Shown: piece by piece, positions 26,272 to 33,901 of the stretch
How the letters are laid out: the number at the start of each line of letters is the position of its first letter
How positions within the stretch are numbered: position 1 is the first letter of the stretch
Assembly: GCF_016861915.1 (NCBI RefSeq)
Contig: NZ_BOLX01000002.1
Coordinates: forward strand, 1 to 64,000
Source of the DNA: Apilactobacillus nanyangensis
Lineage (GTDB): Bacteria > Bacillota > Bacilli > Lactobacillales > Lactobacillaceae
DNA length: 64,000 bases
Direction of reading: 5' to 3'
Made by a program: the position numbers and the translations under genes
The notes under the pieces: model-generated
The model's input: only the letters and a program-made list of their open reading frames with translations
The model's database searches: none
Told to the model about the DNA's origin: nothing

Positions 26272-26554
26272 TCTACCAACAGAAACTTCAGATGATAAAA
26301 GGAACTATCAACGCTTTCGAAAGAAATTAATTAATCAAGGCTTTTTGATGATTCAATATTCAGTTTATTGCCGTGTATGTGTGACGAAACAATCCGCACA
26401 ATTTTTAGAGAATAAGATTTCGGCATTTGCACCAGAAAAGGGATTAATACAGAGCTTTATGATGACAGAAAAGCAGTATAATGATATGCATTTTATAACT
26501 GGGAAAAAGAAAGAAGATGTTAGAAATTCATCCGAAAGGACAATTATCTTATGA
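26234..26554 (+). CDS. cas2: CRISPR-associated endoribonuclease Cas2
   Basis: A 106-residue subunit of the Cas1-Cas2 integrase with the ferredoxin-like start MRLIIMFDLPT (Asp in the first strand) and the QGFLMIQYSVYCRVC segment typical of type II Cas2. ATG 26234 follows GGTGG. It overlaps cas1 upstream and csn2 downstream (ATGA overlap at 26551-26554). Confidence 0.94.
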   Translation: MRYRIMRLIIMFDLPTETSDDKRNYQRFRKKLINQGFLMIQYSVYCRVCVTKQSAQFLENKISAFAPEKGLIQSFMMTEKQYNDMHFITGKKKEDVRNSSERTIIL

Positions 26555-27228
26555 TTATTTCTTACGATACTCATGACAAGATAGAACCTTTGGATGATGA
26601 TTTAATGATTATAAAAACTTCTAGTCAATCGGTTTACTTAGATATATTAAATGGATTAAATGATAGGAATGATTTAATAAAAGTTTTTGATAATGAATAT
26701 AATAAATTGGAAAAAAGTAAATATATTGACTTTTACGGAGATCTGATTAGCTTTAATGGTCTATCTACTAAACAAATTAGTTCTATTATAAAGAAGGTAG
26801 TTGGTTATTTTGATAATGACGATATCGACTATATGCAAAGAAATATTTCATCGTTGAATAATTTTATTCAAGAAAAATTGTTTTTTTGGGATATACCATT
26901 ATTAATTACTCAAGATATTGATATAGAAAAAACTATAAAAAAGCTGAATATTCATTTAAATCCAGACATTGAAGGAAATCCTTATGATATAATAGAATTA
27001 TTGATAAGGTTAAAGATGGAAACTCAAGATAAGTCATTGATTGTTGTAAATAATTTAGCTAATTATTTGAACAGCGATCAGCTACAAAGCATTGAAAAAT
27101 TATGTAAGGAGTTTGAAGTTCCATTATTAGATATTGAATTTGGTAAAAACAATGATATTAATAATACTGATTTTTCATTTTGTCAGTATTACTTTATAGA
27201 TGATAACTTTGTTGACTGGCATTCTTAA
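26551..27228 (+). CDS. csn2: CRISPR-associated protein Csn2
   Basis: A 225-residue protein typical of subtype II-A. Csn2 forms a ring-shaped tetramer that binds DNA ends during spacer acquisition. The family features visible here are the order in the locus, the length, and the segments LISFNGLSTKQISSIIKKVVGYF, LIVVNNLANYLNSDQ and the C-terminal VPLLDIEF. The start codon overlaps the cas2 stop. The first CRISPR repeat begins only 27 nt after its stop, so the array leader probably extends into csn2. Confidence 0.9.
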   Translation: MIISYDTHDKIEPLDDDLMIIKTSSQSVYLDILNGLNDRNDLIKVFDNEYNKLEKSKYIDFYGDLISFNGLSTKQISSIIKKVVGYFDNDDIDYMQRNISSLNNFIQEKLFFWDIPLLITQDIDIEKTIKKLNIHLNPDIEGNPYDIIELLIRLKMETQDKSLIVVNNLANYLNSDQLQSIEKLCKEFEVPLLDIEFGKNNDINNTDFSFCQYYFIDDNFVDWHS

Positions 27229-27255
27229 AAATTAGATTTTGATTATAAAATATCG

Positions 27256-27819
27256 GTTTTAGAAGTATGTCATATCAATGAGGTTTAGAACGACCATCTG
27301 ATGCTGTTCGTTCTACTTTCTGTTTTAGAAGTATGTCATATCAATGAGGTTTAGAACTTACTTTTATGCGTAACCGTAGACACACCAGTTTTAGAAGTAT
27401 GTCATATCAATGAGGTTTAGAACGGTAAAGGTTCATTCTTCTATGGCGAACCAGTTTTAGAAGTATGTCATATCAATGAGGTTTAGAACTAGCAAGTTAC
27501 AATTATAAAAATGATACGAGTTTTAGAAGTATGTCATATCAATGAGGTTTAGAACGATGACTGGGCTAAGCTCTGGCAACAAGCAGTTTTAGAAGTATGT
27601 CATATCAATGAGGTTTAGAACCAGCTACGAAGAACACACTCGTATGATTGCGTTTTAGAAGTATGTCATATCAATGAGGTTTAGAACTGTAGATAGTCAA
27701 TAAATGCCTTTGAACCAGTTTTAGAAGTATGTCATATCAATGAGGTTTAGAACGATTAATTAAAAAATCGATCGACGGACTAAGTTTTAGAAGTATGTCA
27801 TATCAATGAGGTTTAAAAA
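27256..27819 (+). CRISPR. CRISPR array, 9 repeats / 8 spacers
   Basis: 36-nt repeats start at 27256 and recur every 66 nt (27322, 27388, 27454, 27520, 27586, 27652, 27718, 27784), with eight 30-nt spacers. The repeat begins GTTTTAGAAGTATG and ends GAGGTTTAGAAC, the usual type II-A form. The first eight copies are identical; the ninth diverges at its last bases (GGTTTAAAAA), marking the old, leader-distal end. Thus the array is read left to right, with cas genes upstream. Confidence 0.98.
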
Positions 27820-27845
27820 GAGCTTGCTATATAAGCTCTTTTTTA
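27815..27845 (+). terminator. Terminator after the CRISPR array
   Basis: AAAAAGAGCTT / AAGCTCTTTTTT; its left arm overlaps the end of the last degenerate repeat. Confidence 0.85.
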
Positions 27846-28004
27846 GAAATAGATTTAAAATAAGATATATTCTATCTTATTAATTATGATTACGTTTCAG
27901 TTATCTATGATTGTAAAATGAAAATTTATAATAAAGATGTAGTGAATATTCAGATTATATGATTTTAACACTCACAATATAATCTTAATAAAAAATTAAT
28001 AAAC

Positions 28005-28033
28005 TTTACTTTTTCTTAATATTTTCGTATAAT
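28005..28033 (+). promoter_or_regulatory. Promoter of candidate small RNA
   Basis: TTTACT (28005-28010), 17 bp, TATAAT (28028-28033). Confidence 0.6.
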
Positions 28034-28039
28034 ACAGAA

Positions 28040-28170
28040 GTAGGTAGTCATTCCAGATGATTTATCTTAATGTTTATTATTTACAACTCTCTATAAATCT
28101 AATTGTGCACCTCTCTATGTAATCACGCACAAATTAGGTTGGCCTGTCCGCTTGTTGGGCAGGCTTTTTA
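28040..28170 (+). ncRNA. Candidate standalone small RNA (~130 nt)
   Basis: No ORF. The region has its own promoter and a strong terminator (GCCTGTCC / GGGCAGGC, then TTTTTA, 28142-28169). Inside, CTAATTGTGC (28100s) pairs with GCACAAATTAG to form a hairpin whose loop carries ACCTCTCTATG; a similar AACTCTCTATA precedes it in single-stranded sequence. Such C/U-rich stretches can pair with AGAGG-type Shine-Dalgarno sequences. It does not match 6S, SRP or RNase P RNA as far as I can tell. Confidence 0.5.
28142..28170 (+). terminator. Terminator of candidate small RNA
   Basis: GCCTGTCC-GCTTGTT-GGGCAGGC followed by TTTTTATTT. Confidence 0.85.
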
Positions 28171-28219
28171 TTTACTCTATTTTATTTATGAATAATGATA
28201 TACTTAATTTATTATAGAT

Positions 28220-29127
28220 TTGGAAGATGCTATTAGAATTAAAGGAATTATATTAGAAATAATCGAATCAATATTTTGGGGTATGTCCAGAACTGTTGCA
28301 GAATATCTTTTTGAACATCACTTGGTAACACCAATTTGGTTGGTAGGTATTAGATTATTTGTTGCGGGACTTCTTCTTTTATGCTGGAGTCGGATAACTA
28401 CGGGAGAATCAATTTTTAAAATTTGGCATAATAAGAGAGAAATACTTACATTAATCGCCTTTGCACTTTTAGGAATGCTTCCTTTCCAACTTACATATTT
28501 TATGGAAATTAGATATGGCAATGTGCCAACCGCATCTGTTCTACAATTTTTTGGCCCCATTTTATTATGGGATACGTTACCGTTTTTAATCATAAGTTAC
28601 CTAACTTTGCTGAAATAGTTTCGGTAATTTTGACTTTGACAGGAACTTTTTTGCTAGTAACTAATGGACACATTGATTCGCTAGCTTTATCAATCGCTGC
28701 GATTGCATGGGGTATCGGGGCTGGTGTTAGTCAGGTATCTTATACTTTAATTCCTGCTAAATTGTTATCATCCTTTGATGATAAATTGATAGTAGGGTGG
28801 GGAATGCTATTAGGTAGTTTACCGCTATCTGGTTTTGTCTTAAGTACTTCTGCTCCTAAAGTATCAATGATCACAATAATTAGTATTGCCTTCATTATTG
28901 TCTTTGGTACGATGTTGGCATACTTGCTATATTTGATGAGTACGAAGTATATCTCACCATCAGTGACAGGTATGTTAAGTGCTTTTGAACCATTGACTGC
29001 TACTGTCTTATCAGTTGCTTTTCTTGGGACACATTTAGCTCCGGTACAGTTATTGGGTGGTTTATTTATAATTGCTACAGTATTGTACAAACAATTTTTA
29101 ATAGGAAGAATTAGTGGATTATTCTGA
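28220..29127 (+). pseudogene. EamA/DMT-family transporter, frameshifted
   Basis: Two overlapping frames together make one ~300-residue, ten-helix EamA permease. The first part (GIILEIIESIFWGMSRTVAE to QFFGPI) ends at TAG 28616-28618; the second continues from MGYVTVFNHKLPNFAEI to 29127. One extra T in the TTTT run near 28559-28562 would restore GPIFIMGYV, the normal family sequence, so a single-base loss is likely. The start may be ATT 28232 after GGAAG, or TTG 28220 without a ribosome site. Substrate unknown. Could also be a sequencing error. Confidence 0.8.
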
Positions 29128-29267
29128 AGATATTTAGAAAAAAGCCTGATGCATGAAACTACAATTATAGTTATATGATATATATATAACTTATACTTTT
29201 TAAACTTCTTTATTTCTTATCTTTATTATTACATTGACTATAAATAAGTACCTATATATTTAAAAAG

Positions 29268-29300
29268 GAATCATCCAATTAGGTTTTGGATGGTCTTTTT
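29268..29300 (+). terminator. Terminator-like hairpin
   Basis: CATCCAA / TTGGATG plus flanking pairs, then CTTTTT. The stretch 29128-29330 is otherwise very AT-rich, with no gene that I see. Confidence 0.6.
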
Positions 29301-29330
29301 ACATACTGTGAATATTTGAATTCAAAAAAC

Positions 29331-29384
29331 AAAAAAGCTGCTGTAACAATGATTTTACTCATTGATTACAACAGCTTTTTTTTA
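29331..29384 (-). terminator. tmRNA terminator
   Basis: Long imperfect hairpin AAAAAAGCTGTTGTAATCAA / TTGTTACAGCAGCTTTTTT on the minus strand. Confidence 0.8.
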
Positions 29385-29752
29385 TGGAGGCGGCGGGAGT
29401 CGAACCCGCGTCCGAGCATATCGCCATTTGAATATCTACGCTCATAGGGATACTATTTGAAGTTTCACTGACCAAAGCACCGTATTCCGGGGTTAACATG
29501 ATCAGCTAACCTGATTAATCTCTTTTACTTAACTTCAGGTGTGAGCAAGTAACGTAAGCCTATCAATTATAAAACCCAAGTTAGCCCCTAGGCAAAGCTA
29601 GTTGGATTGTCGTAGACTGCTTATTAGGCAGCTAAAGCGACGTTGTTTGAATTATTGTTTGCAGTTATAATTTAAAAACTGGACGGTTGAGCAGACGCCG
29701 CTGCGAACGCAATCCGAATTCGAACTATACCCGTCGAATCCATAACGCCCCC
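29385..29752 (-). ncRNA. ssrA: Transfer-messenger RNA
   Basis: The ends fold as a tRNA-Ala-like domain: 5' GGGGGCGTTATGGATTCGAC and 3' GGGTTCGACTCCCGCC with encoded CCA (29387-29385). The resume codon GCA (29662-29660) opens a tag reading AANNNSNNVALAA without its second Ala, i.e. A-NNNSNNVALAA, ending in TAA TAA (29626-29621). It rescues stalled ribosomes together with SmpB. About 368 nt, the usual length. Confidence 0.97.
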
Positions 29753-29888
29753 AAAAGGTACATATCAATGTTACCATATTTATAAAGACAGTGAAACGAT
29801 ATTATCATATAAAACACCATTTAGGGTGCGTTTTACACCATTTTATTGTTATAATGGAGTCTATACCTAAATAAATGAGGGTGAATTA

Positions 29889-30548
29889 ATGAAAAGCAAT
29901 TCAATTGCAAACGAAAATGTGCCACACTTTTACGTGCGTTTAAAGCACCGTAAGATGGAAAAGTGGTACGTCAATGAAATGCAAGCGGGGAAGCATCAAC
30001 GCAAAGCATTCAATCATTCAGACGAGAAAGCAAAATTTGAAATTGATCAAATCGGTTTTTACCAAAAACATCTATGGTTGCACTTTGAAAACGAAAGTGA
30101 TGCCGGATGGATTCCTAACAAATTCATTCGTAAGAACTACAGAATCTTAAATTTACAGGCCAGTAAGGATAATAACGAAGCTTCTAACGAGGAAAAGGCG
30201 TTATCAGTATTGGTTCATTTCTCTAGATCAGATTTTGATGTGTACGATAAGCTTGGCAGGATTACTGATAACTTGTCCGATGCAACCTTTAAAAGCATCC
30301 TAGTTAACAGTGTTGGCTCTTACAAGGATTTGACTAAGAAGTCATACCGTCGTGTGAGAAGTCAGATTAATCGTAACCGTCCTGTGATGTTATGGGGCAG
30401 ACGAGATAATCAATGTATTGTCCTATTTGGTTTTAACCACCGAGTCTTCTTTTACTTTGATCCAGAAGATGGTTTGAACAAGACGATTACAGTTAAGGAA
30501 TTAACTAAGCTATGGAAACGAAGTGGCTACAAAGCTATTAGTTACTAG
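29889..30548 (+). CDS. SH3-like / C39-peptidase-like protein without obvious catalytic Cys
   Basis: A 219-residue protein without a signal peptide. Residues ~10-85 resemble an SH3-like wall-binding repeat (HFYVRLKHRKMEKWYV ... GWIPNKFIR). The C-terminal ~120 residues resemble the C39-like peptidase fold: NRNRPVMLW, CIVLFGFNHRVFFYFDPEDG (a His and the following Asp in the expected places), then LWKRSGYKAISY. The nucleophile motif expected upstream is not visible, so it may be inactive or diverged. ATG 29889 after GAGGGTG. Confidence 0.6.
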   Translation: MKSNSIANENVPHFYVRLKHRKMEKWYVNEMQAGKHQRKAFNHSDEKAKFEIDQIGFYQKHLWLHFENESDAGWIPNKFIRKNYRILNLQASKDNNEASNEEKALSVLVHFSRSDFDVYDKLGRITDNLSDATFKSILVNSVGSYKDLTKKSYRRVRSQINRNRPVMLWGRRDNQCIVLFGFNHRVFFYFDPEDGLNKTITVKELTKLWKRSGYKAISY

Positions 30549-30549
30549 C

Positions 30550-30588
30550 AAAGAAAAAGACAGCCGTTATTTGGCTGTCTTTTTCTTT
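30550..30588 (+). terminator. Terminator
   Basis: AAAGAAAAAGACAGCC / GGCTGTCTTTTTCTTT. Confidence 0.92.
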
Positions 30589-30592
30589 ATTA

Positions 30593-30666
30593 TCACCCGC
30601 ACGGGGATCGAACCCGTAACTCCGCCTTGAGAGGGCGACGTCTTAAACCAGTTTGACCAGCGGGCA
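30593..30666 (-). tRNA. tRNA-Glu (anticodon CTC)
   Basis: A full cloverleaf on the minus strand. The D-stem is GTC/GAC and the T-arm ACGGG-TTCGATC-CCCGT. The anticodon loop CTCTCAA places CTC, reading GAG. CCA is not encoded. The acceptor stem has weak terminal pairs (T1-G72, G2-T71), unlike the usual G1-C72 of tRNA-Glu. The reading CTC instead of the usual TTC makes it a secondary isoacceptor. Confidence 0.85.
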
Positions 30667-30734
30667 ATATCACTAATCAATCACTATATATTTATACTAC
30701 TATTCATTTTTAGCACTGTCAATGCTGATAGACG

Positions 30735-30764
30735 TTGACATAAGGGTATTTTGAGTATTAAGAT
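30735..30764 (+). promoter_or_regulatory. Promoter of tRNA-Gln
   Basis: TTGACA (30735-30740), 18 bp, TAAGAT (30759-30764), about 20 bp ahead of the tRNA. Confidence 0.6.
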
Positions 30765-30783
30765 TAAATATGTAATCAGTTAT

Positions 30784-30856
30784 TGAGTATTCGCCAAATT
30801 GGTAAGGCAGAGGACTCTGAATCCTTAATTTACTGGTTCGAATCCAGTATACTCAG
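30784..30856 (+). tRNA. tRNA-Gln (anticodon CTG)
   Basis: Acceptor TGAGTAT / ATACTCA with the U1-A72 pair typical of tRNA-Gln, anticodon stem GAGGA/TCCTT and loop CTCTGAA with CTG, reading CAG. T-arm ACTGG-TTCGAAT-CCAGT. CCA is not encoded. A terminator follows. Confidence 0.93.
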
Positions 30857-30871
30857 TTTCTAAGCGTACAT

Positions 30872-30907
30872 AAAAAGCACCGTCACTGTTAAGTGATGGT
30901 GCTTTTT
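30872..30907. terminator. Bidirectional terminator
   Basis: AAAAAGCACCGTCACT / AGTGATGGTGCTTTTT, loop GTTA, between tRNA-Gln and a convergent gene. Confidence 0.9.
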
Positions 30908-30908
30908 A

Positions 30909-31490
30909 TTATTCTTTTTTATCATCAACTAATTTTTCAGCCTTAGCTGCAAGTTTATTTAAATCCTGATCATTAAGCATATATCTACCAGCAAGCTCGT
31001 TTGCTAGCTCTGATTTTGCTCTTATAACCCAAGTGTGTGAATCTTGCATATCTTTATCAACGACTTGAATATAGCAATCTGAGGTGTGTTCAGTGTTAGT
31101 AACTGTTGATTTACGTCCACGAGAGGCACCAATAACAGCACCCACTCCGCCGAACAGAGCACCACCAACTAAGGCTGAACCTCTACGACCTTTAGTACTG
31201 ATTGTTTGGCTTACATTAGGCTGAAAACTAACATTTAAAATGTAATAACGTGCGTTAGGTTTAGATGAAGTTGGAAAATAAACTTGCTTGTCTTTATTTA
31301 ATCCCATGTAATGAACGATGTGATCTTTATTATCTGCACCAATTAACTCATTTGTTCGTTTATCTAAAATACTTACTTTAGTAAATAAAATACTTTCGCC
31401 ATTATCTGCATCCAAGAATTTCTTTTTATTATGAACATGTACCCAAATGCAAATAGCAATAATTAAAACAATAAAAATAATAACTAACAT
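30909..31490 (-). CDS. Membrane-anchored protein with glycine-zipper segment
   Basis: A 193-residue protein of unknown function. One N-terminal transmembrane helix (LVIIFIVLIIAICIWVHV) is followed by a soluble domain, then a glycine-rich segment (GSALVGGALFGGVGAVIG) ending in Arg/Lys that may insert in or lie on the membrane, and an acidic/Lys-rich tail. I start at ATG 31490, 5 nt after GGAGGG; the GTG two codons upstream overlaps that site. Single gene. Confidence 0.65.
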   Translation of the reverse strand: MLVIIFIVLIIAICIWVHVHNKKKFLDADNGESILFTKVSILDKRTNELIGADNKDHIVHYMGLNKDKQVYFPTSSKPNARYYILNVSFQPNVSQTISTKGRRGSALVGGALFGGVGAVIGASRGRKSTVTNTEHTSDCYIQVVDKDMQDSHTWVIRAKSELANELAGRYMLNDQDLNKLAAKAEKLVDDKKE

Positions 31491-31647
31491 AAACACCCTC
31501 CAATAAATATGTAATTCAATTCTATACTACCACTTTAGTAAGTACATACAAGGAGATTAAAGTTTTATAAACAATTCCCCCCAATTCACAACCATGTGCT
31601 TCTAGTATGTTAGAATCAAGATAAACGAAGGGTAAGGGGTGATTAGT

Positions 31648-32025
31648 TTGCAAATTATCAGTGATGTATTAGCGTTAATTGTCGCGGTTGAAGCATTGTT
31701 CATCATGATTCTAGAAATGTTCTTTAGTCGTACTAAGATGGCTCAAAAGGCATTTGATCTATCGATGGAATATCTATTTACACCTGAGACTAAGATTAGC
31801 ATGGCTAACCAAGGCCTATACAATGGTTTTATCGGTGTCGGCATTCTATTGACGATGTTTGTTCTACCACAATCCATTGCAACTTTTAACCTATATCTAT
31901 TTATAGGATTTGTGGTTGTTGCCGCCGTCTTTGGTGGTTTTACCGCTAACAAGAAAATCATCATCACACAAGGTTTGCCAGCCGCATTGGCATTGATCTC
32001 ATTAATCATTACAAATAACATTTAA
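31648..32025 (+). CDS. DUF1304-family membrane protein
   Basis: A 125-residue protein with four membrane helices. ALIVAVEALFIMILEMF, the conserved Glu in helix 1, and NQGLYNGF between helices 1 and 2 are the marks of DUF1304 (YqjF-like small membrane proteins). Function unknown. TTG 31648 is preferred since GGGG stands 8 nt upstream; GTG 31639 overlaps that run. Confidence 0.8.
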   Translation: MQIISDVLALIVAVEALFIMILEMFFSRTKMAQKAFDLSMEYLFTPETKISMANQGLYNGFIGVGILLTMFVLPQSIATFNLYLFIGFVVVAAVFGGFTANKKIIITQGLPAALALISLIITNNI

Positions 32026-32030
32026 AATCA

Positions 32031-32056
32031 GACGTCACTATTAAGTGGCGTTTTTT
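32031..32056 (+). terminator. Terminator after DUF1304 gene
   Basis: ACGTCACT / AGTGGCGT, loop ATTA, then TTTTTT. Confidence 0.8.
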
Positions 32057-32062
32057 ATTTAC

Positions 32063-32095
32063 TAAAAAATCCTTATCATATGGCAGATAAGGATT
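32063..32095 (-). terminator. Terminator of the 120-aa membrane protein gene
   Basis: Minus strand AATCCTTATC / GATAAGGATT with 8-nt loop, then TTTTTT. Confidence 0.8.
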
Positions 32096-32106
32096 CTTAG
32101 AGAAGA

Positions 32107-32469
32107 TTATAGTATATGTAAAACCAACACAATTAAGGCGGTTAAGATCGTCTTAATCATCAGTGGCCAGTCAATTACGTCTAACGTGAAGAGAATGACT
32201 TCGAAAATAACAAAGGCAATCTCAAAAATGGCTAGCTTTTTTAACTGCACATTCTCAACGAACATGATGATTAATTGCGCAATTAAGCAAATTACAAGGG
32301 TGATTAAGGAAATGACGTAAAACCAGCTATATATTGGTGAAAATCCACACATTTCCATCTTGTTGGAGGTTTCCAAATGGATTAGGCCAAATACTAGACT
32401 AGAGATTAATAGGTATAGATTTGCGAATATACATAGTAATCGGAAAGTCATATTGTTATTCTTTTTCAA
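32107..32469 (-). CDS. Hypothetical four-helix membrane protein, 120 aa
   Basis: Unrecognised. Four predicted helices (CIFANLYLLISSLVFGLI, WFYVISLITLVICLIAQ, IFEIAFVIFEVILFT, IKTILTALIVLVLHIL). It resembles in size and topology the 117-residue protein at 33439-33792. The start is TTG 32469, 5 nt after GGGGGAG. Confidence 0.6.
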   Translation of the reverse strand: MKKNNNMTFRLLCIFANLYLLISSLVFGLIHLETSNKMEMCGFSPIYSWFYVISLITLVICLIAQLIIMFVENVQLKKLAIFEIAFVIFEVILFTLDVIDWPLMIKTILTALIVLVLHIL

Positions 32470-32746
32470 TTTTTCTCCCCCTTAGTAGTTATCAGCTATA
32501 TTGAAAAGGAATATTCGTATTTTACAACTTTAATATGAGAGAAAGGTAAAGTCAGATTTTAGAATGAAAGATGAAAATAAAAAATCTTTCATTGTATATG
32601 GCAATTTTATAAAGTGACAGCAGCAATTTAACAGTTAAATGTCTTTACGGTGGGGGATTGATGCCTTTAGAAAGATTTAACCATTATGATAGAAAATTAT
32701 ACACAGTGTCTAAAAATGGCATTTATATTTTATTGTATTCTTATAA
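32470..32746. other. Intergenic stretch with an inverted repeat and a possible short ORF
   Basis: AATGAAAGAT (32563-32572) and ATCTTTCATT (32584-32593) form a hairpin without T-run. GGTGGGGG followed by ATG 32661 opens a short frame (MPLERFNHYDRKLYTVSKNG...), but it runs through the pncA terminator to 32821, so I do not call it a gene. Confidence 0.3.
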
Positions 32747-32778
32747 AAAAAGAAGCTATCTTTTGATAGCTTCTTTTT
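32747..32778 (-). terminator. Terminator of the isochorismatase-family gene
   Basis: AAAAAGAAGCTATC / GATAGCTTCTTTTT, loop TTTT. Confidence 0.88.
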
Positions 32779-32780
32779 GT

Positions 32781-33332
32781 TTACTTAACTGTAGCGCCAA
32801 GGCTGCCCTTGAAGTGACTTAGTGCAAAGTCATGACCAGCTTTGGTTAATCCGGCGACTCCTTTTTCATGCACAACCACGTCGTAATTTAGGTTGTAAGC
32901 TGAAATAGCGGTGTGCAATACACAAATATCTGTGCAGACTCCTACAAGGTGTAATGTGTCCACTTTTCTTTCACGTAGACGAAGATCTAAATCAGTTCCG
33001 GCAAAGGCACTGTATCTAGTCTTGTCGAACATGTAGACTTTTTCTTCATCCTTATGGTCGTTATACCAGTCGTTTAGTTTTCCGTAGAATTCACGACCCC
33101 AGGTATTCTTTAAGTTATGTGGTGGAAATAACTTAGTTTCTGGATGGTAGGGGTTATTTTCTTGATGCAAGTCGGTTGGTAGAATGACCCACTTGCCAGC
33201 TTGACGAAATTCTTCAGCTAAATCAACGATGTAATCAACCAGCACTTGACCTGGTTTTCCAACGGTTAACTTTCCTTTATCATCAACGAAATCGTTCGTG
33301 TAATCAATAATCAGTAGGGCTTCATTACTCAT
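32781..33332 (-). CDS. Isochorismatase-family cysteine hydrolase (nicotinamidase-like)
   Basis: A 183-residue enzyme of the isochorismatase fold. The catalytic triad is seen as Asp in LLIIDYTNDF, Lys in FDKTRYSAFAGT and Cys in GVCTDICVLHT, with the cis-peptide before Cys. PncA-like nicotinamidases of lactobacilli look like this; it would convert nicotinamide to nicotinate for NAD salvage. Substrate is inferred. ATG 33332 has GGAG upstream. Single gene. Confidence 0.83.
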   Translation of the reverse strand: MSNEALLIIDYTNDFVDDKGKLTVGKPGQVLVDYIVDLAEEFRQAGKWVILPTDLHQENNPYHPETKLFPPHNLKNTWGREFYGKLNDWYNDHKDEEKVYMFDKTRYSAFAGTDLDLRLRERKVDTLHLVGVCTDICVLHTAISAYNLNYDVVVHEKGVAGLTKAGHDFALSHFKGSLGATVK

Positions 33333-33412
33333 AATGGATAACTCCTTAATTGAATTACTACTATTATATATGAGTATTTAAAAATAACCAGTTTTATTTA
33401 TCGAAAACATAA

Positions 33413-33441
33413 GAAAAAAGTAGGACTAAATGTCCTACTTA
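33413..33441 (-). terminator. Terminator overlapping a gene 3' end
   Basis: AAGTAGGAC / GTCCTACTT, loop ATTTA, followed on the minus strand by TTTTTT; the left arm includes the stop region of the gene at 33439. Confidence 0.8.
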
Positions 33442-33792
33442 AAATTTTAATAAATCTAAATCCATCACGTTTAAAATGTTTGCGATAATCACAATCCAAT
33501 TCATGGCTACTAATTCAATATTAATATCGGGAGTAAGCATGCAGGCAGAAAAGAGCACTAGGACTAGGATTCCTAAGAAGACTTCCTTTGCTAATATGCT
33601 TCTCAAAAAGAAATTGCAGATAATTTGAATTAAGTAGCATAGAGCGAGGACAAAGAATAGTAAGCCGATCATAACGGCATTTTCAATATCGATACCATCT
33701 GAAAATGTGTATACCATTCCGGTCGCTATATATAGTGCCACCAGGAAGAATTCACAGATTGAGATGATAATCGCGGCAATCCTACTGTTCAT
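33439..33792 (-). CDS. Hypothetical four-helix membrane protein, 117 aa
   Basis: Unrecognised. Four hydrophobic segments (IIISICEFFLVALYIATG, IGLLFFVLALCYLIQIIC, VFLGILVLVLFSACM, NWIVIIANILNV) separated by short polar loops. Similar plan to the protein at 32107-32469, though I see no clear sequence identity. ATG 33792 follows GGAG. Confidence 0.6.
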   Translation of the reverse strand: MNSRIAAIIISICEFFLVALYIATGMVYTFSDGIDIENAVMIGLLFFVLALCYLIQIICNFFLRSILAKEVFLGILVLVLFSACMLTPDINIELVAMNWIVIIANILNVMDLDLLKF

Positions 33793-33901
33793 TTCATTAC
33801 TCCATTTTTTGAACTAACAGTATAAAATAATACTATTTGCAACAAAATACGTCAAGTTGTTGCTTTTTATAGTATAAAAATTTTATTATAGTATAATATA
33901 A

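Noticed and set aside
29128-29330. Second small RNA before the 29268-29300 terminator
   Set aside because: TTGACT is present but no convincing -10 at the right distance; more likely only a terminator in AT-rich spacer.
32661-32821. Short ORF after GGTGGGGG
   Set aside because: Runs through the terminator and 3' end of the convergent isochorismatase-family gene; probably chance.
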